This document shows positions 1 through 8,200 of a stretch of 47,612 nucleotides of DNA, piece after piece (within the stretch, counting starts at the first letter, position 1; each line of letters begins with the position of its first letter). The stretch is from Myxococcales bacterium (GTDB lineage: Bacteria > Myxococcota_A > Polyangia > Palsa-1104): positions 1-47,612 of the forward strand of contig PNAM01000080.1 in the NCBI GenBank assembly GCA_003170275.1, read 5' to 3'. The notes below the pieces were generated by a model. It did no database searches. It saw only the letters and a list, made by a program, of their open reading frames with translations, and had not been told where the DNA came from. The position numbers and the translations under genes were made by a program.

Positions 1-486
1 GGCCACGAGCTGACGCACGGCTTCGACGACGAGGGCCGCAAGTTCGACGCCAAGGGCAACCTGGCCGATTGGTGGACCCCGGCGGTCAACACCGAGTTCG
101 AGAAGCGCGCCACCTGCGTGGCCGAGCAGTACGACGGCTACACGATCCTCGACAACCTGCACCTGAACGGACGGCTCACGCTGGGCGAGAACATCGCCGA
201 TCTGGGCGGCATGAAGCTAGCGCACGCGGCGTACGTCGCTTCACGCAAGGAGCCCAGCAAGATCGGCGAGTACTCCGACGATCAGCTGTTCTTCCTGGGC
301 GTGGCGCAGGCGTGGTGCGGCAATCGGCGCGACGCGATGGCGCGCATGCGCGTGACCACCGACCCGCACTCGCCGCCGGAGTACCGGGTCAACGGGCCGC
401 TGTCGAATCTGAAGGAGTTCTCCGACGCGTTCCAGTGCAAGCCGGACGCGAAGATGGTGCGTGCGAACCAGTGCGTGGTCTGGTAA
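1..486 (+). CDS. M13 family zinc metallopeptidase, C-terminal part
   Basis: This is the end of a neprilysin/PepO-type (M13) endopeptidase; the gene starts outside the window. The frame is open from base 1 and opens with GHELTHGFDDEGRKFD, which holds the HExxH zinc site. GENIADLGG follows about 60 residues later and carries the third zinc ligand (ExxxD). The protein ends in CVVW, the usual C-terminal cysteine-x-x-Trp of the family. About 161 residues of a family that is normally 650-700 residues long are present. Family members cleave short peptides outside the cytoplasm. The zinc motifs are seen directly; export and substrate are inferred from the family. Confidence 0.95.
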   Translation, partial: GHELTHGFDDEGRKFDAKGNLADWWTPAVNTEFEKRATCVAEQYDGYTILDNLHLNGRLTLGENIADLGGMKLAHAAYVASRKEPSKIGEYSDDQLFFLGVAQAWCGNRRDAMARMRVTTDPHSPPEYRVNGPLSNLKEFSDAFQCKPDAKMVRANQCVVW

Positions 487-497
487 CCCGCTAGCGG

Positions 498-821
498 CTA
501 CAGCGCCGGTTCGCGGCCGATTTTTTCCTTCAACAGCCGCCGCACGGCGGCGTGCAGCTCGTCCTTCTCGGTCTTCCACGACACCTGCCCGCCCTCTTCG
601 TGCGGCGAGAAGTGCCACGCCGTGCGGAACGCGGCCATCCAGATCTGCCCGGCGGCGTGGTGTGAGTTGATGATCAGCTTCTGACCATCGCCGAAGGTGC
701 AGGTGAGCACGCCTTGCGACAGCTCGACGTCGAGCTCGTCGGGATCGATCTCGCCCAGGATCTTGTCCAGGTGCTTGAGCTCCGCGTCGGCGATGTGGTC
801 GAAGTGGTCCTCGGAAGCCAT
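498..821 (-). CDS. cyaY: Frataxin/CyaY iron-sulfur cluster assembly regulator
   Basis: The 107-residue product matches bacterial frataxin in length and layout. An acidic first helix (DHIADAELKHLDKILGEID) is followed by the beta-sheet region with QGVLTCTFGDGQKLIIN and the conserved QIWMAA stretch, then a C-terminal helix. Frataxin binds iron through the acidic ridge and modulates the IscS cysteine desulfurase in Fe-S cluster assembly in the cytoplasm. The gene is convergent with the M13 peptidase (11 bp gap) and divergent from the cyclic-nucleotide-binding gene. The ATG at 821 gives the family's usual N-terminus; longer upstream extensions of the frame run antisense through the next gene and were rejected. 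Confidence 0.93.
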   Translation of the reverse strand: MASEDHFDHIADAELKHLDKILGEIDPDELDVELSQGVLTCTFGDGQKLIINSHHAAGQIWMAAFRTAWHFSPHEEGGQVSWKTEKDELHAAVRRLLKEKIGREPAL

Positions 822-860
822 GCCGCACGCTACCACCGGAAGACCTGATAAGGTAGCTGC

Positions 861-1853
861 GTGCGGACTGGCACCCTCGAGAGCGCCCTGGCGGTCTTGC
901 CGCTGTTCGCCGGGCTGCGCGCCGACGAACGGCTGCGCATCGCCGAGCGCTTTCGCATGGTGCGCCTCGAGCGCGGCGAGCGGCACCAGATCGCCGCCGA
1001 TGCGCCGGAGCTGGTGGTGCTCGTCGACGGCCAGGCCGATCTCGAGCTCGAGGGCACGCCGGCCACCGCGCTGTTCGCGGGCGACGTGGTCGGCGAGCTC
1101 GACGTGGTCACCGGGCACGGGCCGTCCGAGCGCTTCATCGCGGCCGCGCCGACCACGCTGGCGACGCTCGATCGCGCCGGCCTCGACGGGCTGTTCGAGG
1201 ACTTTCCAGCGGTGGCGCCGCCGTGGGTGGCGATGCTCTCGCGCGAGCTCAAGTGGCGCGTCGATCTCTTGCGCGAGGTGACCATGGCGCACGCCGAGGG
1301 ACTTCCGGCGCCGTCGCTCGATCGCGTGCTGGCGATCCGCCGGCGCAACCTGCAGCGTCATCGCCGCTCGCCGGTGCGCCGCGCCACCGCGCGGTTGGTG
1401 CGCGCGCTGTTCACCGCCCCGGGCGCGCGCCCGTCGTTCTGGGTGCTGCTCGGCGCGTTGGCCGCGCTCGCCACCGCGCGCACGGTGGTGGCGATGATCA
1501 TCAAGAACGGGCTGCAGAAGCACCTGTTCGCGCTGATCGGCGGCAGCGTCGGCCATCCGGTGCACGTGCACCACTTCAACTACGGTCTCTTGCTGGTCGC
1601 GCTGGTGGGCGTGCTGGTGCTGGTGCCGCGCACGCGCAGCGCGATCCGCCGCCTGTCCTTCGGCTTCGGGTTCGGTATCGGTCTGATCGTCGACGAGTTC
1701 GCGCTGTTGTGGAACCTGAACCCCGACTACTACCAGCCCTCGTCGCGGTTCGCCGCCGGGCTGGTGCTGCTCGCGATGGCGCAGGTGGTTTATTTTCGCG
1801 CGCTCTACGTCGCGCTCGGCAGGCGCCTGTTGGCGCTGGTGCGCGGTCGATGA
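861..1853 (+). CDS. Cyclic-nucleotide-binding-domain membrane protein (first of a tandem pair)
   Basis: This is a 330-residue protein. The N-terminal 120 residues have the cyclic-nucleotide-binding fold pattern (LPLFAGL, FAGDVVGELDVVTG), though the usual Arg of the phosphate-binding cassette is not obvious. The C-terminal half, from about residue 195, has several hydrophobic segments with a His-rich HPVHVHHFNYG motif and GFGIGLIVDEF. It probably senses a ligand in the cytoplasm and acts at the inner membrane; no catalytic domain is visible. It starts at a GTG, and its stop overlaps the start of its paralogue (ATGA), so the pair should be co-translated. The function of the membrane part is unknown. 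Confidence 0.8.
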   Translation: MRTGTLESALAVLPLFAGLRADERLRIAERFRMVRLERGERHQIAADAPELVVLVDGQADLELEGTPATALFAGDVVGELDVVTGHGPSERFIAAAPTTLATLDRAGLDGLFEDFPAVAPPWVAMLSRELKWRVDLLREVTMAHAEGLPAPSLDRVLAIRRRNLQRHRRSPVRRATARLVRALFTAPGARPSFWVLLGALAALATARTVVAMIIKNGLQKHLFALIGGSVGHPVHVHHFNYGLLLVALVGVLVLVPRTRSAIRRLSFGFGFGIGLIVDEFALLWNLNPDYYQPSSRFAAGLVLLAMAQVVYFRALYVALGRRLLALVRGR

Positions 1854-2887
1854 GTCGGGAAGCGCTCACCACGACGGCACGCGCCACCGTGCGCGCGGTG
1901 CCGTGGTTGGCCTCGCTCGGGGAGGAGGCGCTCGCCGAGGTGATCGAAGCCGGGCAGATCGTCACCTTCGCCCCCGGCCGGCGCTTCGTGCAAGAGCTGG
2001 AGGTCGGTGACAGCTTGTACGTTCTGCTCGACGGCGCGGCCGACGTGAGCGTGGCTGCCGGGCAGGGCGAGCCGATCCAGCTGAAGACGCTCGGTCCGGG
2101 CGACGCGTGCGGCGAGATGTCGCTGCTCACCCGCGAGCTGCGCTCGGCGACGGTGACCGCGCGCACCGAGGTGCACGCGCTGCGCCTGGAGAAGCTCGAG
2201 TTCGACACGCTCTTGTCGCGCTACCCGCGCATCGCCGTGCACTTCGCGCGCGAGATCGGCGCGCGCCTGGTCGACGCCGATCGCACTCTCGACGCGCTGC
2301 TCTCCACCAACGCCAAGCCGATCGCCGAAGAGGCCCGCCGCCTGTCGGGAATCCACGCCGCGGTCACGCCGGTGCCCGGCTCGCTGTTGCGCGCGTGGCG
2401 CGAGCTGGTGGCCAGCCGCCGCCAGGAGCTGCCGTTCCTGGCCATGGCGGCGTTCCTCGGGACGCTGGTCAACATTCGCCTGATCATCTGGGCGTTCCAG
2501 GCCGCGGGCGCCGACCTGTTCGTGGTCCTGCGCACCGCCTACACCACCGGCATCGCGCTCCTGGTGATCTCCGTGGCCACCTCGCTCATGCGCTTCTCGC
2601 CCGGCACGCGCAAGGCGATCGCGATCGCCTACGGAGTCGGCTTCGCGCTGATCTTCAACGAGCTATCGGTCTTCCTGGCGTTCGACACCTTCTATCTCGA
2701 CATGACCACGCGCGACAAAGACATGGTGTTCTCCGTCGAGACCCTCTATCGCCGCTCGGAGAGCCAGTGGGCGCTCGGGCTGGTGATCCTGGTGCTCGTG
2801 CAAGCCACTTACTTGCGACGCTTCTACCGCCGCAGCGCGTTCATCCTGGCGACGCGCATGCGCAAGCTCCTGGCGCGGTCACAATGA
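1850..2887 (+). CDS. Cyclic-nucleotide-binding-domain membrane protein (second of a tandem pair)
   Basis: This 345-residue protein has the same architecture as the gene before it. A cyclic-nucleotide-binding-like domain covers about residues 15-135 (LGPGDACGEMSLLT, RSATVTARTEVHALRL), and a membrane region covers about 190-340 with AYGVGFALIFNELSVFLAF, equivalent to the FGFGIGLIVDEF segment of the paralogue. The phosphate-binding cassette is better kept here (GEMSLLTRELRSATV), so this copy is the likelier ligand binder. It overlaps both neighbours by 4 bp (ATGA). A duplication followed by divergence in nucleotide binding is inferred. Confidence 0.8.
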   Translation: MSREALTTTARATVRAVPWLASLGEEALAEVIEAGQIVTFAPGRRFVQELEVGDSLYVLLDGAADVSVAAGQGEPIQLKTLGPGDACGEMSLLTRELRSATVTARTEVHALRLEKLEFDTLLSRYPRIAVHFAREIGARLVDADRTLDALLSTNAKPIAEEARRLSGIHAAVTPVPGSLLRAWRELVASRRQELPFLAMAAFLGTLVNIRLIIWAFQAAGADLFVVLRTAYTTGIALLVISVATSLMRFSPGTRKAIAIAYGVGFALIFNELSVFLAFDTFYLDMTTRDKDMVFSVETLYRRSESQWALGLVILVLVQATYLRRFYRRSAFILATRMRKLLARSQ

Positions 2888-4392
2888 AGCACGTGCGAAC
2901 CACCGGGGTGCTGTTCCTGCTCGCGCTCGCGCTGCCCGCGCACGCCACGCGCACGCGGATCAGGCTGGAGCGGATTGATGCGTCGGAGTTTCCGGGGAGC
3001 GGGCGGGTGCGGTTGTACGCGTCGGTGGTGGAGCTCGAGGGCGAGGTGGTCGAGCAACTTCCCGCGCCGGCGTTCTCGCTGACGGTCGATGGGGCTGTGG
3101 TGGGCGCGCCGGAGAAGGTGATGCCGTTCGCCGCGGCCGGCGATCCGCTCGATCTGGTGCTGGTGATCGAGTCGTCGGCGCTGTACGGGCCGAAGATCAT
3201 CGAGATCCCGGCGCCGCCGCCGCTCGCGCCGCGCCAGCTCAAGAAGAACGGGAAGCACGACAAACACGGAAAGGCGGGCAAGATGGGAAGGAATGACCCG
3301 TCGCGCTTGCCGCCGCTGCCGACGCTCAAGACCGTCGCCGGCGACGCGCCGCTCGACAAGGTGAAGGAAGCGGCCACGCAGCTCCTCGAGGCGCTGCAGA
3401 AGAAGTGGCGCGTGCTGGTGATCGACTACGCCGCCGACGTCACCGCGCACCCGCCGTTTCGTCCGGCAGCCGGCGCGGCCGGCGCGGTCGACGAGCTTGC
3501 GCCCGACGACGAAGCGAGCGATCTGCGCCTGACCGACGCGTTGCACGCGGCGCTGCTCGAGCTCGGCAAGTCGCCCGAGCGGCGCAAGCTGATCGTGGTG
3601 ATCTCCGACGGGCTTTCTTCGCAGATGGAGCACAAGACCTTTCGCGCGCTGGGCGACACCGCGGCGCGCGCGCACGTGCCGATCCACTCGATCGCGTTCT
3701 CGCCGTCGAACGATCGCGTGCCGCTGCTCAACCTCGGCGAGATCTCCAAGCGCTCGGGTGGCACCTTCCGCTGGGCGCCCGGCGTGGACGATCTGCGCAA
3801 GCAGATCGAGACGCTCGCCGACGAGCTGAACAAGCAATACGTGCTCAGCTATCACCTGGACGCCAGCGCGCTCGACGGCAAGACCTTCGTGCTCGCCGCC
3901 AACGGGCTCACCTCGAACGCGCTGCGCTGGGAAGGCCCACCGATGCACCGCAAGCTCGCCTGGTGGATCTGGGCGATCCCGATCGCGCTGGCGCTGGCGC
4001 TGCTGCTGTTCTTGGCCGGGCGCAGCCGCGCGCGCCAGCCGAAAGTCCCGAAGGCGGCCAAGGCACCCAGGGCGCAGGCGGTCAGGAAGGCCGCGGCGCC
4101 GGCCGCCACGCGCGGCGAGCTGACGGTGGTCACCGGCGCGCTCGCGGGCCAGCGCTTCGTCGTCGGCGCCGCGCCGCTTGAGCTGGGCAAGGCGCGCCTC
4201 ACCGGCGATCAGGCGGTCTCGACGCGCCACTCGCAGCTGCACGCCGACGCGCGCGGCGTGTGGGTCACCGACCTGGGATCGACCAACGGCACCTTCGTCA
4301 ACAACCAGCGCATCACCCAACCGACGCGTCTGAGCGAAGGCGATCTGCTGCGCATCGGCCAGACCCAGCTAAAATTCCGGGCGATCTCGTGA
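2884..4392 (+). CDS. Membrane protein with VWA-like extracytoplasmic domain and C-terminal FHA domain
   Basis: The protein is 502 residues. It has a signal peptide (about residues 1-21, cleaved near AHA), then a domain that resembles von Willebrand factor A (LVLVIESS at the usual metal-site position, later KLIVVISDGLSS and VPIHSIAFS), interrupted by a Lys-rich stretch near residue 120. The DxSxS metal site is not intact: Glu stands in place of Asp. One membrane helix lies near residues 357-379. A basic Ala/Lys-rich linker leads to a cytoplasmic FHA domain (about 410-500) with STRHSQLH and DLGSTNGTFVNNQRI, which normally binds phospho-threonine. The start and stop overlap both neighbours. A role in relaying envelope state to a Ser/Thr-kinase network is inferred. 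Confidence 0.82.
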   Translation: MKHVRTTGVLFLLALALPAHATRTRIRLERIDASEFPGSGRVRLYASVVELEGEVVEQLPAPAFSLTVDGAVVGAPEKVMPFAAAGDPLDLVLVIESSALYGPKIIEIPAPPPLAPRQLKKNGKHDKHGKAGKMGRNDPSRLPPLPTLKTVAGDAPLDKVKEAATQLLEALQKKWRVLVIDYAADVTAHPPFRPAAGAAGAVDELAPDDEASDLRLTDALHAALLELGKSPERRKLIVVISDGLSSQMEHKTFRALGDTAARAHVPIHSIAFSPSNDRVPLLNLGEISKRSGGTFRWAPGVDDLRKQIETLADELNKQYVLSYHLDASALDGKTFVLAANGLTSNALRWEGPPMHRKLAWWIWAIPIALALALLLFLAGRSRARQPKVPKAAKAPRAQAVRKAAAPAATRGELTVVTGALAGQRFVVGAAPLELGKARLTGDQAVSTRHSQLHADARGVWVTDLGSTNGTFVNNQRITQPTRLSEGDLLRIGQTQLKFRAIS

Positions 4393-6263
4393 GCAACTCG
4401 TCGATCATCGTCTGCGGGCAGCGCTACGACGTCGGGCAGCGCGTGATCACCTTTCAGGACGATCCCAACGTCAACGCGTACACCCTGCATCGCACCGACA
4501 AGCCGTCGGAGATCTACCCGTTTCAGCCCGCCAAGGGCATGGGCGCGGTCGCCTACCGCTTCCGCCCGCGCCGCTTGATGGGCGCCGACCGCTCGCTCGG
4601 CCGGCTGCGCGAGGTGCTGCGCCAGTTCGTCGTGCACCACGACGGCTGCATGGACTCGCGCCAGTGCTTTCAGGTGCTGCACAACGAGCGCGGGCTGTCG
4701 GTGCACTTCCTGATCGACAACGACGGCACGATCTTGCAAACGCTCGACCTGGTCGACTGCGCGTTCCACGCCGCCGGCGTGAACGAGATCTCGATCGGCG
4801 TCGAGCTCACCAACCGCGGCGACGCGCTGCGCTTTCCCGACGCCTACCGCGGCGCGCGCAAGAAGCTCACCTGCAGCGTGCACGGGCACCAGTTCCTCGC
4901 CTACGAGTACACCAAGGCGCAGCTCGACTCGATGGTCTCGCTCGGCCGCACGCTGCAGCGACTGTTGCCCAACCTGCCGCCCAGCTTTCCGGCCGTCGGT
5001 GGCGGCGAGCCGAGCTGGACCGCGATGGGCGATCCGCGCCAGTACGCCGGCTACCTCGGCCACTACCACGTCACCGCGCAGAAGTGGGATCCGGGGCCGT
5101 TCGACTTCAAGTGGTTCACCTCCAAGCTGCGCGGGCGCAGCTCGTTTCCGCTCGCGCTGCAGGGCGGCAAGCCCGAGCTGCCCGACAGCCCGGAGAAGCT
5201 CGAAGAGCTCGCGCACGGCTTTTACGACAACAACGAGACCGAGGGCGAAGGCGGCTACTACCCGATCGGCCCGTACGGCCAGTCGCGCCTGTGGCACGGC
5301 GGCGTGCACCTGCGCGCCGATCGCGGCACCCCGGTGTATGCGCCGTTCAGCGGCAAGCTGGTCGCCGCGCGCATGACCGGCGACTGCGCGATCGGCTCGC
5401 GCAACTTCGTGCTGCTCAAGCACGAGCTGGCGGTGGGCGGCGCCAACGTGCGCTTCTGGACGCTGCTGTTCCACCTGGCCGAGGAGCAGGACGGGCCCGA
5501 GGCGCCCGCCTGGTGGAAGAAGGCCTCGCGCACGCTCGGCGACGAAGCGAGCCCGCTCGACCTCGAGGTCTCCGCCGGCGAGCTGATCGGCCACGTGGGC
5601 GAGGCCGGGCCGCCGGGCCGCTTCGAGGGCCAGGTGCACTTCGAGATCATGAGCGCCGACGATCTGGGCGCGCAGATCGAGCCCGGCTTCTGGACCGTGC
5701 TCGAGGGCGCCGGCATGGGCCGCTTCTGCAACGCGCCGCTGGTGATCGATCGCATCGACAAGGCCAAGGACGGCGTGTTGTCGCGCGCCGAGGTGCTCAA
5801 CTTCTTCCGCCAGGATCCGCGCCGCGAGGAGTTCCACAAGATCGCCGCGCACCACGTCAGCGAATGGGCCGACGAGAACGACTGGCAGGTGGCGCTCAAC
5901 AAGTCACCCGACTTCGCCGACCTGCCCGACTCGCAGCGGCGCCGCATGTTCACCGATCAGATCCAACCGGTCTTGTGGTGGACCGACGAGATCGCCGAGG
6001 CCGCCGGCCTGCCCTCTGACAAGGTGGTGTGGACCTATCACCCGATCACCTTCATCGTGTGGCTGCACGATCGCATGCGCTCCGCCGGCGTGGTCAGCGC
6101 GCAGGGCATCGGCGACGCCTCGACCTTCAACGGCAAGGCCGCGCCCACCGGCATTCAGGACGATCGCGACTCGACCGAAGGGTTCACCGACGACGAGGAC
6201 GCTTTCAGCAAGAAGAAGCTGGAGCTCGAAGATCTGGCGAACGGCTACCCCGACGAGAAGTAG
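4389..6263 (+). CDS. N-acetylmuramoyl-L-alanine amidase fused to a degenerate M23 (LytM-like) domain
   Basis: This 624-residue protein has an N-terminal Amidase_2/PGRP fold. Its zinc and catalytic residues are in place: FVVHHDGC near residue 81, DCAFHAAG, and HYHVTAQKWDPGPFDF near residue 225. A second domain near residues 285-420 follows the M23 pattern (WHGGVHLRADRGTPVYAPFSGKL ... GQVHFEIM, given here in two parts), but the zinc-ligand Asp of HxxxD is His and the first His of HxH is Val-preceded Gln. The M23 part is therefore probably not a normal endopeptidase. No signal peptide is visible, although the target, peptidoglycan, is extracytoplasmic. The GTG start overlaps the FHA gene by 4 bp. 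The C-terminal 200 residues have no recognised domain. Confidence 0.82.
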   Translation: MSNSSIIVCGQRYDVGQRVITFQDDPNVNAYTLHRTDKPSEIYPFQPAKGMGAVAYRFRPRRLMGADRSLGRLREVLRQFVVHHDGCMDSRQCFQVLHNERGLSVHFLIDNDGTILQTLDLVDCAFHAAGVNEISIGVELTNRGDALRFPDAYRGARKKLTCSVHGHQFLAYEYTKAQLDSMVSLGRTLQRLLPNLPPSFPAVGGGEPSWTAMGDPRQYAGYLGHYHVTAQKWDPGPFDFKWFTSKLRGRSSFPLALQGGKPELPDSPEKLEELAHGFYDNNETEGEGGYYPIGPYGQSRLWHGGVHLRADRGTPVYAPFSGKLVAARMTGDCAIGSRNFVLLKHELAVGGANVRFWTLLFHLAEEQDGPEAPAWWKKASRTLGDEASPLDLEVSAGELIGHVGEAGPPGRFEGQVHFEIMSADDLGAQIEPGFWTVLEGAGMGRFCNAPLVIDRIDKAKDGVLSRAEVLNFFRQDPRREEFHKIAAHHVSEWADENDWQVALNKSPDFADLPDSQRRRMFTDQIQPVLWWTDEIAEAAGLPSDKVVWTYHPITFIVWLHDRMRSAGVVSAQGIGDASTFNGKAAPTGIQDDRDSTEGFTDDEDAFSKKKLELEDLANGYPDEK

Positions 6264-6755
6264 CTATTCGCTCCAGCTGGCGACCGCGCGCGGCTGCAGC
6301 GCCTCGGGCCCGACGACGATCTTGTTGTCGCCCGCCCAGTGCACGCGATCTTGCGCGAGCGCTTGAGGCAGCGGCCAGACGATCGTGTCGGAGGGCTTCC
6401 CCACCGACGGCAGCACCACCAGGCGCGTCTCGCCGGCGCGCCGCTCGAGCCACGCCAGCGCGTCGCCGTCGGGCCGCCACAACGGCGCCTGCAGCACCTG
6501 CACCACGCCCATCGTCGGGTGCACGCGCCGCCCGTCGACGAACACCGCGCCGTTGTCGACCTCGACCACGTGCCGGCCGCACGGCGAGCGCTGCGCGGCG
6601 AACTGCAACAGGCCGGTGCGACGATCGTTACGCCGGCGCGATTGCTTCTCCGGCGGCGGAGTTCGCGCCGGATCCTCGCCGTCGGGCCGCGCCCGCGCGC
6701 TCGCCTTCGACGGTGTTACCAATCCCAGCGCGAGGGCCAACGAGAGCAGGCGCAT
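6264..6755 (-). CDS. Exported protein of unknown function
   Basis: The 163-residue product starts with a plausible signal peptide (MRLLSLALALGLVTPSKASA), followed by a charged Pro/Arg-rich segment and a region with short beta-like repeats (APLWRPDGDALAWLERR, TRLVVLPS, RVHWAGDNKIVVG). Those repeats resemble blades of a TolB/WD40-like propeller, but there are too few for a full propeller. The ATG at 6755 is preferred over the GTG at 6761 because AGGAGG lies 5 bases upstream of it. The gene ends directly against the stop of the amidase gene on the other strand. It is probably the last gene of the leftward bioB operon. The function is not known. Confidence 0.6.
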   Translation of the reverse strand: MRLLSLALALGLVTPSKASARARPDGEDPARTPPPEKQSRRRNDRRTGLLQFAAQRSPCGRHVVEVDNGAVFVDGRRVHPTMGVVQVLQAPLWRPDGDALAWLERRAGETRLVVLPSVGKPSDTIVWPLPQALAQDRVHWAGDNKIVVGPEALQPRAVASWSE

Positions 6756-6806
6756 CGGCACCTCCTAGCCCCACTACGCGGCAACTGATCGCAAGTCGCA
6801 AATTTT

Positions 6807-6971
6807 TTAGCAGTGACCGATCCAGGGGATGGGCGGCAGATCGGCGGGATGCTTGGGACGCGGCTTGCGTCCGAGCACGCGCCCCAACTTCACGAGCGGC
6901 GCGGTGGCGAGCGCGAGGCCGAGCGCGCTCAACACTCCGCGGCGGGTCGGCTGGTAGCCAAGCACCTTCAT
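6807..6971 (-). CDS. Small protein with twin-arginine-like N-terminus
   Basis: This is a short gene of 54 residues. The N-terminus reads QPTRRGVLSALGLALATAPL, an Arg-Arg pair followed by a hydrophobic stretch as in Tat signals or a membrane anchor. The remainder is a basic, Pro-rich tail ending in PPIPWIGHC. It lies 23 bp after the 69-residue gene and 51 bp before the 163-residue gene, all leftward, so it is probably part of the same transcript. The single terminal Cys could bind a cofactor, but nothing in the sequence proves that. The function is unknown and the call rests on the signal-like start and operon position. Confidence 0.5.
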   Translation of the reverse strand: MKVLGYQPTRRGVLSALGLALATAPLVKLGRVLGRKPRPKHPADLPPIPWIGHC

Positions 6972-6994
6972 GCCCCCATCATACAACGCGAGTG

Positions 6995-7204
6995 CTAGCG
7001 CTGGTAGATCGGCGCTTCGCCGGCCTTGGAGGCGTCCTCGGTGGCGTTCTGCCGTCCCTGCGCACCTTCATTCGTGCCCTTGTCGCCAGGACCGTGGTTG
7101 CGGCCGTCGTCCTTCTTCACTTCTGCCGAGGTCTTGGGCGGCTTCTTCTTGGCCATCGCCGGCGTCGTGGCACCGAGCAACAGCGCGAGCGCGATCCATC
7201 TCAT
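6995..7204 (-). CDS. Small secreted hydrophilic protein
   Basis: The 69-residue product has a clear signal peptide (MRWIALALLLGATTPAMA) and a Lys/Gly/Asn-rich, probably disordered mature part. Its start ATG overlaps the TGA of bioB by 4 bp, so translation should be coupled to biotin synthase. Nothing links it to biotin chemistry. The function is unknown. Confidence 0.55.
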   Translation of the reverse strand: MRWIALALLLGATTPAMAKKKPPKTSAEVKKDDGRNHGPGDKGTNEGAQGRQNATEDASKAGEAPIYQR

Positions 7205-8163
7205 GAGCGCACCTCTCCGTCGGCGGGCGCCGCCCGCAAGCCCGCCGTCTCGAGCAACGCGCGATCCGCGTCCACGTCGGGGTTGCCGGTCGTCAGCAGC
7301 TTCTCGCCGTAAAAAATCGAGTTCGCTCCCGCGAAAAAGCACAGCACCTGCGCCTCGCGCGAGAGGGACAGCCGCCCGGCCGAAAGCCGCACGCGCGACT
7401 TCGGCATGAGGATGCGTGCCGTAGCGATCATACGCACCAGCTCGAGCGGATCTACTGGCGGCAGGTTCGCCAGCGGCGTTCCCTCGCTGGCCACCAGCGT
7501 GTTGATCGGCACGCTCTCGGGCTGCGGCTCGAGCGTCGCCAGCGTACGCAGCATGTCGCAGCGATCGTCGACCGATTCGCCCATGCCGATGATCCCGCCC
7601 GAGCACACCGTGATGCCCGCCTGGCGCACGCGCGCGAGCGTCGACAGCCGGTCGTCGTAGGTGCGCGTGGTGATGATGCTGCCGTAGTGCTTGCGCGAGG
7701 TGTCGAGGTTGTGGTTGTAGGCGGTCAGCCCCGCGTCCTTGAGCCGGCGCGCCTGGTCGTCGTTGAGCATGCCGAGCGTCACGCACGCCTCCATGCCGAG
7801 CGCGCGCACGCCGCGTACCATGTCCAGCACGTTGTCGAACGCCGGCCCGTCCTTGACCTCGCGCCACGCCGCGCCCATGCAGAAGCGCGTGGCTCCGGCC
7901 GCGTGCGCGCGCGACGCCGCCTCGAGCACCTCGGGCACCGCGAGCGACTTCTCCGCCGACACCGGCGTCTCGTAGTGCGAGCTCTGCGGGCAGTACGCGC
8001 AATCCTCGGCGCAGCCGCCGGTCTTGACGCTGAGCAGCGTGCACAGCTGCACCTCGTCCGCCGCGTGGTGCGCGCGGTGCACTTCATGCGCGCGAAACAG
8101 CAGCTCGGGCAGGGGCAGCTCGTGGATCGCGCGCACGTCGGACAGGGTCAGCTCGCTCGCCAT
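7201..8163 (-). CDS. bioB: Biotin synthase, radical SAM enzyme
   Basis: The 320-residue enzyme inserts sulfur into dethiobiotin to make biotin. It carries the radical-SAM cluster motif CAEDCAYCPQ (Cys 51, 55, 58) and typical BioB blocks: FCMGAAWREVKDG, YNHNLDTSRKHYG, CSGGIIGMGES and NTLVASEGTPL. The C-terminal SAGRLSLSREAQVLCFFAGANSIFYG is divided across the [2Fe-2S]-binding region. It is the first gene of a leftward run that includes three small exported proteins, and it is divergent from pdxB with a 37-bp gap, so the two promoters must overlap. No other biotin genes are in the window. Confidence 0.97.
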   Translation of the reverse strand: MASELTLSDVRAIHELPLPELLFRAHEVHRAHHAADEVQLCTLLSVKTGGCAEDCAYCPQSSHYETPVSAEKSLAVPEVLEAASRAHAAGATRFCMGAAWREVKDGPAFDNVLDMVRGVRALGMEACVTLGMLNDDQARRLKDAGLTAYNHNLDTSRKHYGSIITTRTYDDRLSTLARVRQAGITVCSGGIIGMGESVDDRCDMLRTLATLEPQPESVPINTLVASEGTPLANLPPVDPLELVRMIATARILMPKSRVRLSAGRLSLSREAQVLCFFAGANSIFYGEKLLTTGNPDVDADRALLETAGLRAAPADGEVRS

Positions 8164-8200
8164 GCGGAAGTTCTATCACGGGAGCTGCTATGCTCGCACC

